Part shown: positions 24,078 to 33,128 of the stretch, one piece after another
Layout of the letters: each line of letters starts with the position of its first letter
How positions within the stretch are numbered: position 1 is the stretch's first letter
DNA from: [Ruminococcus] torques ATCC 27756
GTDB lineage: Bacteria > Bacillota > Clostridia > Lachnospirales > Lachnospiraceae
Direction: 5' to 3'
Assembly: GCF_000153925.1 (NCBI RefSeq)
Contig: NZ_DS264346.1
Span: forward strand, 61,296 to 125,295
Length of the DNA stretch: 64,000 nucleotides
Notes under the pieces: model-generated
Told to the model about the DNA's origin: nothing
Seen by the model: only the letters and a program-made list of their open reading frames with translations
Databases searched by the model: none
Translations under genes and position numbers: made by a program

Positions 24078-25616
24078 ATGATAAAAGTAAAAGAATACAG
24101 AGGTCATATAAGAAACTGGGAAGAACTTTGCGAAAGACTGGATATTCCTCTTGATCTGACAAGGGAAGAGCGTGAGGAACAGATCCTTGTGAAGGCATAT
24201 GAAACATGGGGAAATGAGATGGCAGATCACATGCACGGGATGTTTGCCTTTGCCCTGTGGGATGAAGCGGAAGAGAAACTGTTTTGCTTAAGAGATCAGT
24301 TTGGAACAAAACCGTTTTATTATTACGAAACGGCGGACGGAAAACTGCTTTACGGAACAACGATCCGAAAGATTATGGAACAGCCGGGATTTGTAAAAGA
24401 ATTAAACGAAGAGATGCTTCAGCTTTATTTAAGCCTTACTTATGTGGCGGGCGAAAATACATTTTTCCGCGGTCTGAAAAAGCTGCTTCCGGGCCGGTAT
24501 CTTGTATGGCAGAACGGAAAGCTTACGATAGAGCGTTATTGGATGCCTCAGTTTCATCCGGACAATAGCCGTACACTGGAGCAGTGGGCAGATGAGATCC
24601 ATACGACGATAGGCGAGATCATGCCGGAAGTAAAAACAAAAGAAGAGTATGCGGAGTCATTTTTATCAGGCGGCGTCGATTCGTCTTACGTTTTGGCAAT
24701 GTCGGATGTAGAGACGACAGATTCGTGCGGATATGACGAGGAACGCTTTGACGAATCGGGTCTGGCGAAACAGACGGCTGATATTTTGGGAAGAAAAAAT
24801 CTTCGATGCCGGATCACTCCGGAGGAATATTTCGCTGTTGTCCCGTATGTGATGTACAATATGGAACAGCCGCTTGGAGACGCGTCGGCGATCGCGTTTG
24901 CCATTGCGTGCAGAGAAACCGCAAAGCATACGAAAATCTGTTATTCAGGTGAAGGCGCAGATGAATTTTTCGGCGGATATAATATGTATCGCAACGCAGA
25001 AAGATACGGGGAGAATTTAAAGACATTTTATGTCGGAAATACAAATATCATGAAAGAGGATGAGAAGAAGCGGATTTTGAAAAAATACGATCCGGACGTA
25101 CTTCCGATCGAACTTGCGCGGGGGATTTACGAGGAAACGGAAGGTCTTGATCCTCTGACTAAAATGTCTGATGTAGATATTCAGATCTGGCTTGAAGGCG
25201 ATATTTATCTCAATGTAGATAAGATGAGTCTGGCAGCGGGACTTGAGATAAGAATGCCGCTGACGGACAGAAGAATTTTTGACATTGCATCAAGAATGCC
25301 GTCGGAGTACAAGGTAAATGAAGAACAGAATAAAGTCGCTCTTCGTACAGCGGCTGCAAAAGTGCTTCCGGAAGAAATTGCATTTCGCAAGAAACTCGGA
25401 TTTATTGTGCCGATTCGTATCTGGATGGCGGATGATCGGTATAATGCGGACGTGAGAAGACTTTTTGCGAGCGATATCGCGGAAAAATTCTTTCATGTTG
25501 AAGAGATACGGGCTATTTTTGACGAGTATGTAGGAGGCAATTCGGATAACTGGAGAAAAGTGTGGACAATCTATACTTTCCTCGTATGGTATGAAGAGTA
25601 TTTTGTGAAAAGATAA
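24078..25616 (+). CDS. Asparagine synthase-like protein lacking the catalytic Cys of the glutaminase domain
   Basis: 512 residues, against about 600-630 for AsnB. The sequence begins in the middle of the class II amidotransferase domain (RNWEELCERL, then GMFAFALWD, LRDQFGTKPFYY), so the MCG start with the nucleophile Cys, HRGPD and FNGEIYN are absent. The synthetase half is intact: ATP loop FLSGGVDSS, then YSGEGADEFFGGYNMY. ATG has a good GGGAGTGGAAACAG site and its own promoter, so this looks like a stable short form, not recent decay. It may use free ammonia or a partner amidase, or amidate something else. The open frame does not extend upstream. Confidence 0.85.
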   Translation: MIKVKEYRGHIRNWEELCERLDIPLDLTREEREEQILVKAYETWGNEMADHMHGMFAFALWDEAEEKLFCLRDQFGTKPFYYYETADGKLLYGTTIRKIMEQPGFVKELNEEMLQLYLSLTYVAGENTFFRGLKKLLPGRYLVWQNGKLTIERYWMPQFHPDNSRTLEQWADEIHTTIGEIMPEVKTKEEYAESFLSGGVDSSYVLAMSDVETTDSCGYDEERFDESGLAKQTADILGRKNLRCRITPEEYFAVVPYVMYNMEQPLGDASAIAFAIACRETAKHTKICYSGEGADEFFGGYNMYRNAERYGENLKTFYVGNTNIMKEDEKKRILKKYDPDVLPIELARGIYEETEGLDPLTKMSDVDIQIWLEGDIYLNVDKMSLAAGLEIRMPLTDRRIFDIASRMPSEYKVNEEQNKVALRTAAAKVLPEEIAFRKKLGFIVPIRIWMADDRYNADVRRLFASDIAEKFFHVEEIRAIFDEYVGGNSDNWRKVWTIYTFLVWYEEYFVKR

Positions 25617-25713
25617 TGGGGAGAAAGAAAAGAGTTTTATTTTAAGTATAAATATTTGCGCGCGATAATGATGCGTGTATGATGATGTGAATTTAATAAG
25701 GGGATGCGTATAT

Positions 25714-26976
25714 ATGACGACAAAGAAAAGCGTCAAGAAAATGTATTGCAGAATGTTTCAATCAGTTATGAAAGCCGGAATTTCCACTATCCCGTGGCGG
25801 ACGCCGAAATTGATGAAGGGAGCGGGAGCGGTCCGCCACCTTCCTGCGGCGATCAAACGGAGAGGGTTAAAAAAGGCGCTTATCGTTACAGGTCCTACTC
25901 TGATCGGGCGAGGGCTTCTTGACGGAGTGCTTGAAGAGATGGAAGAACAGGGACTTTTGTATGTCATCTACAATAAGGTAGAACAAAATCCTACCGATGA
26001 AAATGTGGAAGATGCGGTGAAAGTGTTTCTGGAAAATGGGTGTGACTGTATGCTTGCGCTGGGCGGAGGAGCGCCTCTTGACTGTGCGAAAGCGGTTGGA
26101 GCGCGTATCGCAAGACCGAACAGACAGATAAGGCAGCTGCAGGGGTTGTTTCGGGTTGTCAAGCAGATTCCGATGTTGTTTGCGGTTCCTACAACGGCAG
26201 GATCCGGCTCGGAAACGACGATATCGGCAGTTATCACGGATACAGCGACGCACCATAAGGCGGCGATCAATGATCTGCGGCTTATGCCAAAGTATGCGGT
26301 GCTCGATCCCGAACTGACGCTGGGACTGCCGCCGGACGTTACCGCTATGACGGGGATGGATGCTTTGTGTCATGCGGTGGAAGCGTATACAAATGATAAA
26401 TATAACAGTGATACAGAGCGGGAATTGTGCAGGAAAGCTGTCAGACTGATCTATGAAAATCTGCTGAAAGTATATGAAAACGGAAGCGATATCGAGGCGA
26501 GACAGAAGATGCAGCAGGCGGCGTTTTATGCAGGACGGGCATTTACAAGAGGAGGAGTCGGATATGTTCATGCGATCGGCCATGCGGTCGGCGGATTGTA
26601 TGGAACGCCTCATGGACTGGCAATGGCGATTTTTCTTCCTTATGTGATGCGGGCATATGGAGACGCGGCATGTAAGAAACTGGCGGAATTAAGTGATGTG
26701 TGCAGACTTACGACACCGCAGGAGTCTGACAGTGTGAAGGCGGATGCGTTTATCGGATGGATCGAAGAACTGAAAGTGAAGATGCAGATTCCGCAATATC
26801 CGGAGATGATCCGAAAAACGGATGTGAAGCAGATCGCAAAATGGGCGGAAAAAGAGGCAAATCCGCTTTATCCGACGCCGGAAGTGTGGAACAGACGGGA
26901 GTTTGAAAGATTTCTCTTAAACGTGTGTGTACAAGGCTCAAGCGAGAAAGACCGGCAGTGTTGTCAGGATAAATAA
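25714..26976 (+). CDS. Iron-containing alcohol dehydrogenase
   Basis: 420 residues of the Fe-ADH family. GGGAPLDCAKAVGARI (nucleotide binding), VPTTAGSGSE, GMDALCHAVEAYT and HAIGHAVGGLYGTPHG (metal-binding histidines) are all present. It interconverts an alcohol and aldehyde with NAD(P)H, probably in fermentation; the substrate is not predictable. The short N-terminal extension (about 1-30) is basic. The ATG follows AAGGGGATG. It is 21 nt upstream of tatD. Confidence 0.92.
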   Translation: MTTKKSVKKMYCRMFQSVMKAGISTIPWRTPKLMKGAGAVRHLPAAIKRRGLKKALIVTGPTLIGRGLLDGVLEEMEEQGLLYVIYNKVEQNPTDENVEDAVKVFLENGCDCMLALGGGAPLDCAKAVGARIARPNRQIRQLQGLFRVVKQIPMLFAVPTTAGSGSETTISAVITDTATHHKAAINDLRLMPKYAVLDPELTLGLPPDVTAMTGMDALCHAVEAYTNDKYNSDTERELCRKAVRLIYENLLKVYENGSDIEARQKMQQAAFYAGRAFTRGGVGYVHAIGHAVGGLYGTPHGLAMAIFLPYVMRAYGDAACKKLAELSDVCRLTTPQESDSVKADAFIGWIEELKVKMQIPQYPEMIRKTDVKQIAKWAEKEANPLYPTPEVWNRREFERFLLNVCVQGSSEKDRQCCQDK

Positions 26977-26997
26977 GAGAGAAAGGATTCTGAAAAG

Positions 26998-27758
26998 ATG
27001 ATAATCGATACACATGCTCATTATGATGATGAGCAGTTTGATGAGGACCGGGAGGAAATCCTGGGGAAGATGCAGGATGCGGGAATCGGCATGATAATGG
27101 ATGCAGGTTCTACAATCCTGTCATGGGATAAGATCGTAAAACTGACAGAAGAGTATCCGTTTGTGTACGGGGCGATCGGCGTTCATCCCGACGAAGTCGG
27201 AAATCTTGATGAAACTCAGTTTGCAAGGATGGAACGTCTTCTTGATAAAGAAAAGATCAAGGCGGTCGGAGAAATCGGTCTGGATTATTATTGGGATAAG
27301 GAAAATCATGATCTTCAAAAAGAATGGTTTATCAGACAGCTCGATCTTGCGCGAAAAAAGAGAAACCGGTCATTATCCACAGCAGGGAGGCTGCCGCAGA
27401 TACGATGGAGATTATGAAAGAATATGCGTCGGGACTGCGCGGCGTGATACACTGTTATTCATACTCGGCGGAGATGGCAAAAGAGTATGTGAAAATGGGG
27501 TATTATATCGGAATTGGCGGAGTGGTAACTTTTAAGAATGCAAAGAAACTAAAACAGGTCGTTCAGGAGATTCCTTTGGAGTCGATCGTACTGGAAACGG
27601 ACTGTCCGTACCTTGCGCCTGTTCCATATAGAGGAAAGCGAAACAGTTCGCTTTACCTTCCGTATGTGGCGGAAGAGATCGCGGCACTAAAAGGCGCAGC
27701 AGCAGAAGACGTCGTGTTACAGACGGAGGAAAACGCACGGAAGTTATACGGACTTTAG
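26998..27758 (+). pseudogene. tatD: TatD-family metal-dependent hydrolase, frame broken at A AAA AAG
   Basis: Together two frames make a full TatD (about 253 residues). The first part has DTHAHYDDEQFDED and GEIGLDYYWD; the second resumes at KKEKPVIIHSREA and has HCYSYSAEMAKE, then LETDCPYLAP. The join is the six-A run 27354-27359; one more A, or a -1 slip on the heptamer A AAA AAG (27354-27360), restores the frame. Without it the product ends at 27417 after 139 residues. TatD proteins are 3'-5' nucleases. This may be a single-base deletion, an assembly error or recoding; deletion or error is most likely. A good GAAAGGATTCTGAAAAG site precedes the ATG. Confidence 0.85.
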
Positions 27759-27858
27759 AGAAAAACGGATTTTAGAGAAAAAGAAAAGGTGCGGGGGAAA
27801 GCCAAAGAATGATAAGCCGCACGGAACTTCTGAAAAAACAGATTTGGGAAGGAAACGT

Positions 27859-28737
27859 ATGAAAGAACCAACGCTTGGCAATCCGCAGAATACGATTGCG
27901 GTGCTTCAAAAATATAATTTTATTTTTCAAAAGAAATTCGGACAGAATTTTTTGATCGATACACATGTTTTAGATAAGATCATCCGTGCGGCGGAGATCG
28001 GGAAAGACGATCTCGTACTTGAGATCGGTCCGGGAATAGGAACGATGACCCAGTATTTGTCATGTGCGGCAGGAAAAGTAATCGCAGTAGAGATCGACAG
28101 AGCTTTGATCCCGATTTTGGAAGATACGCTTGACGGCTATGACAATGTGCGTGTGATCAACGAAGACGTGCTCAAAGTTGATATCAGAAAGTTGGTAGAA
28201 GAAGAGAATGAGGGCAGACCGATCAAAGTTGTTGCAAATCTGCCTTATTATATTACTACGCCGATCATTATGGGGTTGTTTGAAAATCATGTTCCGATAA
28301 AAAGTATTACGGTCATGGTACAGAAAGAAGTGGCGGATCGGATGCAGGTCGGGCCGGGAACAAAAGACTACGGCGCATTGTCTCTTGCGGTGCAGTATTA
28401 TGCCAAACCGTATATTGTGGCAAATGTTCCGCCCAACTGTTTTATGCCCAGACCGAAAGTAGGGTCGGCGGTGATACGTTTAGAAAGGCACGAACATCCG
28501 CCTGTCGAAGTGCGGGATGAAAAGCTGATGTTTCGGGTAATCCGCGCATCTTTTAATCAGCGGAGAAAAACATTGGCGAACGGCTTGAAAAACTCCCCTG
28601 AGATTGATTTTTCAAAAGAGGAGATTGAAGGGGCGATAGAAAAACTTGGAAAAGGGGCGAGCGTGAGAGGCGAAGCTTTGACACTTGCGGAGTTTGCACA
28701 GCTTGCGAATTATTTTTGTGATCTGAGAGAAAAATGA
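27859..28737 (+). CDS. rsmA: 16S rRNA dimethyladenosine transferase
   Basis: 292 residues. KKFGQNFLID, LEIGPGIGTMTQYL (SAM motif I), NEDVLK, ANLPYYITTPI and FNQRRKTLANGL are RsmA/KsgA signatures. It dimethylates two adenosines at the 3' end of 16S rRNA during 30S maturation. ATG 27859 has AAGGAAACGT upstream. It follows tatD as in many Firmicutes, but the ribonuclease M5 gene usually between them is missing. Confidence 0.95.
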   Translation: MKEPTLGNPQNTIAVLQKYNFIFQKKFGQNFLIDTHVLDKIIRAAEIGKDDLVLEIGPGIGTMTQYLSCAAGKVIAVEIDRALIPILEDTLDGYDNVRVINEDVLKVDIRKLVEEENEGRPIKVVANLPYYITTPIIMGLFENHVPIKSITVMVQKEVADRMQVGPGTKDYGALSLAVQYYAKPYIVANVPPNCFMPRPKVGSAVIRLERHEHPPVEVRDEKLMFRVIRASFNQRRKTLANGLKNSPEIDFSKEEIEGAIEKLGKGASVRGEALTLAEFAQLANYFCDLREK

Positions 28738-28750
28738 TTACGTGCTGAAT

Positions 28751-28905
28751 AAAACAGTTCAGCTTGCGCCATTCGGAAAACCGCACTGCGTGCTTATCGT
28801 GGCTGCCGCCACAGTTTTCCTCATAACCGGGCGCTCATCTCATCCAGATGCCCGCTCATAAAAACATGCAAGCATGTTTTATACTTCGCGGACATCTGGA
28901 TGGCT
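28751..28905. repeat. Structured intergenic repeat, copy 1
   Basis: 155 bp, repeated at 28910-29064 with two mismatches seen. It contains nested inverted repeats: GGAAAAC/GTTTTCC around GTGGC/GCCAC, and CATCCAGATG/CATCTGGATG around AAAACATG/CATGTTTT. It is non-coding and can fold into two long hairpins in DNA or RNA. Confidence 0.95.
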
Positions 28906-28909
28906 TAAA

Positions 28910-29064
28910 AAAACAGTTCAGCTTGCGCCATTCGGAAAACCGCACTGCGTGCTTATCGTGGCTGCCGCCACAGTTTTCCTCATAACCGGGCGCTCACCTC
29001 ATCCAGATGCCCGCTCATAAAAACATGCAAGCATGTTTTATGCTTCGCGGACATCTGGATGGCT
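28910..29064. repeat. Structured intergenic repeat, copy 2
   Basis: Second tandem copy; the period is 159 bp. Differences from copy 1 are near 29000 (CTCACC for CTCATC) and 29041 (TTATG for TTATA). ACAGTTCAGC at the start of copy 1 (28754-28763) and GCTGAACTGT at the end of copy 2 (29063-29072) form a perfect inverted pair that closes the whole block. Confidence 0.95.
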
Positions 29065-29065
29065 G

Positions 29066-29102
29066 AACTGTCTATTCATAAATATTTAATAGACAGTTTA
29101 TT
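29066..29102 (+). terminator. Hairpin terminator after the repeats
   Basis: AACTGTCTATT (29066-29076) pairs with AATAGACAGTT (29088-29098), followed by a short T-rich stretch. Its arm also takes part in the ACAGTTCAGC/GCTGAACTGT pairing. Confidence 0.65.
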
Positions 29103-29129
29103 GTATAATTTCTTTATTTTTAGTATAAT
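29101..29129 (+). promoter_or_regulatory. Citrate synthase promoter
   Basis: TTGTAT (29101-29106), 17-bp spacer, TATAAT (29124-29129), 36 nt before the start codon. Confidence 0.65.
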
Positions 29130-29164
29130 AAACAAATATACCAAAATAAAAAGGAGGAAGTTGT

Positions 29165-30535
29165 ATGGCAAAAAATATAGACAGCATATTTTTTGATATT
29201 ACTCCGAAGATTGAAGAACTTGCTCTTAAGTGCGAGCAGAATAATGCGATCGAGAAGGAATTATACACGAAGTATGAAGTGAAAAGAGGTCTCCGCGACC
29301 TGAATGGAAAGGGCGTGCTTGCCGGACTTACGAACATTTCCGATGTGTGCGCATCAAAAATCGTAGACGGAAAGTCTGTACCGTGTGAGGGGAATCTGTA
29401 TTACAGAGGTTATAATATCAAAGATCTTGTCAGAGGATTCCTCGAGGCGGATCACCCGGGATTTGAGGAGACGGCGTACTTGCTTCTGTTCGGCGAACTT
29501 CCGAATAAAGCACAGTTGGAAGAGTTTCAGAATATGATCGCAGAGCGCCGTATGCTTCCTCCGAACTTCGTGCGTGACGTCATCATGAAAGCGCCGAGCC
29601 GCGATATGATGAACAGCATTACGAGAAGTATCCTGCAGCTTTATTCTTATGACGAGAAAGCGGATGATACGAGTATTCCGAACGTTCTCCGTCAGTGTCT
29701 GAACCTCATCAGTCAGTTTCCGATGCTGATGGTATACGGATATCATGCGTATAATTACCGCAGAGGAGAGGATCTCTATATCTATGCGCCGAAAGCGGAA
29801 CTGTCCACAGCGGAAAATATTTTGATGATGCTCCGCGAGGATCGTAAATATACAAAACTTGAGGCAGAGATCCTGGATATGGCTCTTGTGCTTCACATGG
29901 ATCACGGCGGCGGAAACAACTCGACTTTTACGACTCACGTTGTCACGTCATCGGGAACGGATACATATTCTACGATCGCGGCTGCGATGGCATCTTTGAA
30001 AGGACCGAAGCACGGCGGCGCGAACATCAAAGTGACTCAGATGTTCGAGGATATGAAGTCTGTTTTGACAGACTGGGAAGACGAAGATCAGATCCGGGCA
30101 TATCTGGAGGCGCTTCTTGATAAAAAAGCGTTCGACAGGAAAGGATTGATCTACGGTATGGGACATGCCGTTTATTCGATCTCCGATCCGCGAGCGGATA
30201 TATTCAAAGGGTTTGTGAAAAAGCTTGCGAAGGAAAAAGGCCATGAGGCAGAATACGGTCTTTATGAAAAAGTAGAGCACCTTGCGCCTGAGATCATCGG
30301 AGAAAAGAGAAAGATGTATAAGGGCGTTAATGCAAACGTCGATTTTTACAGCGGACTTGTCTACAGTATGCTCGATCTTCCGCCGGCATTGTACACACCG
30401 ATTTTTGCGGCGGCGCGTATTGTAGGATGGAGCGCGCACAGGTTGGAAGAGCTTAAAAATGTGGATAAGATCATACGTCCTGCGTATAAGCCGCTCGCAC
30501 CATACCGCGATTATATAAAATTAGATGACAGGTAA
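29165..30535 (+). CDS. gltA: Citrate synthase
   Basis: 456 residues. LHMDHGGGNNSTFTTHVVTS carries one active-site His, GMGHAVYSISDPRA another, and ANVDFYSGL the catalytic Asp. It condenses acetyl-CoA and oxaloacetate to citrate, most likely to supply 2-oxoglutarate for glutamate. The family also includes 2-methylcitrate synthases, but no methylcitrate genes are nearby. AAGGAGGAAGTTGT precedes ATG. No aconitase or isocitrate dehydrogenase follows; a lipase-like gene does. Confidence 0.93.
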   Translation: MAKNIDSIFFDITPKIEELALKCEQNNAIEKELYTKYEVKRGLRDLNGKGVLAGLTNISDVCASKIVDGKSVPCEGNLYYRGYNIKDLVRGFLEADHPGFEETAYLLLFGELPNKAQLEEFQNMIAERRMLPPNFVRDVIMKAPSRDMMNSITRSILQLYSYDEKADDTSIPNVLRQCLNLISQFPMLMVYGYHAYNYRRGEDLYIYAPKAELSTAENILMMLREDRKYTKLEAEILDMALVLHMDHGGGNNSTFTTHVVTSSGTDTYSTIAAAMASLKGPKHGGANIKVTQMFEDMKSVLTDWEDEDQIRAYLEALLDKKAFDRKGLIYGMGHAVYSISDPRADIFKGFVKKLAKEKGHEAEYGLYEKVEHLAPEIIGEKRKMYKGVNANVDFYSGLVYSMLDLPPALYTPIFAAARIVGWSAHRLEELKNVDKIIRPAYKPLAPYRDYIKLDDR

Positions 30536-30550
30536 GGAAGCATCAGTGAC

Positions 30551-31492
30551 ATGAGAGACGAGTTTTATTTCCCATCAAAAGACGGTAATACAGAGATTCA
30601 TACGATAGAATGGAAACCGGAGGGCGAGGTAAAAGCGGTATTGCAGATCTGCCACGGAATGGTGGAGTATATCAAGCGATATGATGAATTTGCCGAATTT
30701 TTATGCGGCAAGGGTTTCTATGTCGTAGGGAATGATCACCTTGGACACGGGAAGTCGGTACAGGCGAAATCAGAATATGGTTTTTTCAGTGAAAAATACG
30801 GAAATGCATGCGTTATAGGCGATATTCATACACTTCGGCAGAGGACGATGAAGAAATATCCGAACGTTCCGTATTTTATGCTCGGACACAGTATGGGGTC
30901 TTCGCTTTTGCGTCAGTATATTCAGATGTACGGCAAGGGATTGAGCGGGGCGATCATTATGGGCGCGGTTGCCGATCATAAAAAGGCGACGCTTGTGTTC
31001 GGGAAGCGCTTATGCAGGCTGATGGCGGCTGTGCGCGGCTGGCATTACAGAAGTCATTTTGTGGATCATTTAGTTGTGGGAAATTTTAATCGAAAATTCA
31101 AACCGGCGAGGACAAGAGCCGACTGGGTCACAAGTGACAGAGAACATTTGGACGCTTATGTATCCGACCCGCTCTGCTCATTTGTTTTCACGGTAAATGC
31201 ATATTACAGCATGTTTTCGGGAATGATCAGCATGCAGAGAAAAGAGGGCGTCTATATGATTCCGAAGAATCTGCCGATTTTGTTTGCGGCAGGTTCGGAA
31301 GATCCGGTGGGAAACTTCGGAAAAGGCGTTCGTAAAATATATGAAAAATACAGGGCGGCAGGGATAAGAGACGTATCTTTGCAGCTCTATACCGGCGACC
31401 GTCACGAGATTTTAAACGAATCAGACCGGGAACAGGTATATGACGATTTATTTGAGTGGCTTGCAGGACATATGGAAAATAAAGTGTTATAA
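30551..31492 (+). CDS. Alpha/beta hydrolase, monoacylglycerol-lipase-like
   Basis: 313 residues of the Hydrolase_4 type. ICHGMVEYIKRYDEFA (oxyanion region), NDHLGHGKS, LGHSMGS (nucleophile Ser), AGSEDPVG (Asp) and DRHEILNE (His) give a complete triad. No signal peptide, so it acts in the cytosol. Lysophospholipid or monoacylglycerol substrates are typical of the family; the actual one is unknown. Starts 15 nt after citrate synthase, so probably co-transcribed. Confidence 0.88.
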   Translation: MRDEFYFPSKDGNTEIHTIEWKPEGEVKAVLQICHGMVEYIKRYDEFAEFLCGKGFYVVGNDHLGHGKSVQAKSEYGFFSEKYGNACVIGDIHTLRQRTMKKYPNVPYFMLGHSMGSSLLRQYIQMYGKGLSGAIIMGAVADHKKATLVFGKRLCRLMAAVRGWHYRSHFVDHLVVGNFNRKFKPARTRADWVTSDREHLDAYVSDPLCSFVFTVNAYYSMFSGMISMQRKEGVYMIPKNLPILFAAGSEDPVGNFGKGVRKIYEKYRAAGIRDVSLQLYTGDRHEILNESDREQVYDDLFEWLAGHMENKVL

Positions 31493-31549
31493 TAGAATTG
31501 TTATTGCCGCGAAAGCGTCGGTGAAATTTGATTGAAGGAGTTATCTGAT

Positions 31550-32941
31550 ATGGAATTGACAACGATTCGGGAATTATTTAAAGACAGAGAATCATATCTT
31601 GGCAAAAAAGTAACGATAGGAGGCTGGGTTCGTAGTCTCAGAGATTCAAAGACATTTGGTTTCATTGTAGTAAATGACGGTTCTTATTTTGAGCCGCTTC
31701 AGATTGTATATCATGATGAGATGGAGAACTTTGCGGAAGTTTCTAAACTGAACGTCGGAGCTGCGATTATTGTGAAAGGAACGCTTGTCGCTACTCCGCA
31801 GGCAAAACAGCCGTTTGAGATTCAGGCGGATGAAGTGCAGATCGAGGGAGCGTCGGCTTCGGATTATCCGCTGCAGAAGAAACGTCATACGTTTGAGTAT
31901 TTGAGAACGATTTCTCATCTGCGTCCGAGAACGAATACATTTCAGGCTGTATTCCGTGTGCGTTCTCTGGCAGCGTATGCGATTCATAAGTTCTTTCAGG
32001 AGAGAGGGTTTGTGTATGTACATACGCCGCTGATCACAGGAAGCGACTGTGAAGGCGCGGGCGAGATGTTTCGTGTTACGACTCTTGATATGGATCAGAT
32101 CCCGAAGAATGAGGATGGTACAGTAGATTATACAAAAGATTTCTTCGGAAAAGAGACGAGCCTTACGGTAAGCGGTCAGTTGAACGGAGAGACATATGCG
32201 CAGGCGTTTAGAAGTATTTATACATTCGGCCCGACATTCCGCGCGGAGAATTCAAACACAACCCGTCATGCGGCAGAGTTTTGGATGATCGAACCGGAGA
32301 TTGCGTTTGCAGATCTTGAAGACGACATGGATCTGGCAGAGTCTATGCTGAAATATGTCATCAATTATGTTCTTGAAAACGCGCCGGAAGAGATGAATTT
32401 CTTTAATTCTTTCGTTGATAAAGGACTTCTGGAGAGACTGAATAATGTTGCGAATTCTGATTTCGCCCGTGTTACTTACACAGAGGCGATCGAGATACTG
32501 GAGAAGAACAACGATAAGTTTGAGTATAAGGTTTCCTGGGGATGTGATCTTCAGACAGAGCATGAACGTTATTTGACAGAGCAGGTGTATAAGCGTCCTG
32601 TATTTGTTACAGATTACCCGAAAGAAATCAAAGCGTTTTACATGAAACAAAATGATGACGGCAAGACGGTTGCGGCAGTTGATTGTCTTGTTCCGGGTAT
32701 CGGGGAAATCATCGGAGGAAGTCAGAGAGAAGACGACTATGAGAAACTCCTGGCCCGCATGAACGAACTTGGTCTTGATGAAAAAGATTATGGCTTTTAT
32801 CTTGATCTTAGAAAATACGGTTCTACGCGTCATGCAGGTTTCGGATTAGGATTTGAAAGATGCGTGATGTATTTGACGGGAATGTCGAATATCCGTGATG
32901 TGATTCCGTTCCCGAGAACAGTAAATAACTGTGAACTGTAA
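31550..32941 (+). CDS. asnS: Asparaginyl-tRNA synthetase
   Basis: 463 residues. OB-fold anticodon-binding domain ([14 protein letters not shown]) followed by a class II catalytic core: motif 2 [19 protein letters not shown] and motif 3 [15 protein letters not shown]. It charges tRNA-Asn directly, so amidotransferase-made Asn-tRNA is not essential. ATG 31550 has AAGGAG 9 nt upstream. No T-box leader is seen in the 57 nt before it. Confidence 0.96.
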   Translation: MELTTIRELFKDRESYLGKKVTIGGWVRSLRDSKTFGFIVVNDGSYFEPLQIVYHDEMENFAEVSKLNVGAAIIVKGTLVATPQAKQPFEIQADEVQIEGASASDYPLQKKRHTFEYLRTISHLRPRTNTFQAVFRVRSLAAYAIHKFFQERGFVYVHTPLITGSDCEGAGEMFRVTTLDMDQIPKNEDGTVDYTKDFFGKETSLTVSGQLNGETYAQAFRSIYTFGPTFRAENSNTTRHAAEFWMIEPEIAFADLEDDMDLAESMLKYVINYVLENAPEEMNFFNSFVDKGLLERLNNVANSDFARVTYTEAIEILEKNNDKFEYKVSWGCDLQTEHERYLTEQVYKRPVFVTDYPKEIKAFYMKQNDDGKTVAAVDCLVPGIGEIIGGSQREDDYEKLLARMNELGLDEKDYGFYLDLRKYGSTRHAGFGLGFERCVMYLTGMSNIRDVIPFPRTVNNCEL

Positions 32942-33014
32942 TTGCGTTTTGCGGTGTAAGACGTAAAAAAATACATCGAAATAAATATAGAATAAAATTA
33001 TAAAGTATATCATG

Positions 33015-33044
33015 AGGGCGCGACAGTTGTGTGGCGTCCTTTTA
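33015..33044 (+). terminator. Intrinsic terminator after asnS
   Basis: AGGGCGC (33015-33021) pairs with GCGTCCT (33034-33040), one G-T pair, then TTTT. Element copy A begins directly after it. Confidence 0.7.
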
Positions 33045-33110
33045 TTGCAATAGCGGCGAGCGAAAGTCCGGGCCTGCCCGGGTTCGTGGCAGCCGGCAGA
33101 AAACAGCATT
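33045..33110 (+). repeat. Terminator-associated element, copy A (diverged)
   Basis: Begins ATTGCAATAGCGGCGAGCGA then AAGTCCGGGCCTG right after the asnS terminator T run. The first about 30 nt match copies B (37369) and C (42171); the rest differs, with an internal palindrome CCGGGC/GCCCGG. It extends to just before the Shine-Dalgarno of the next gene. Confidence 0.55.
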
Positions 33111-33128
33111 GTTGAAAGGGGAGCGGGC

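Noticed and set aside
28738..29100. CRISPR array in the repeated block.
   Set aside because: There are two long copies only, with no short spacers and no cas genes.
31493..31549. T-box leader for asnS.
   Set aside because: Only 57 nt separate it from the previous gene and no T-box motif is seen.
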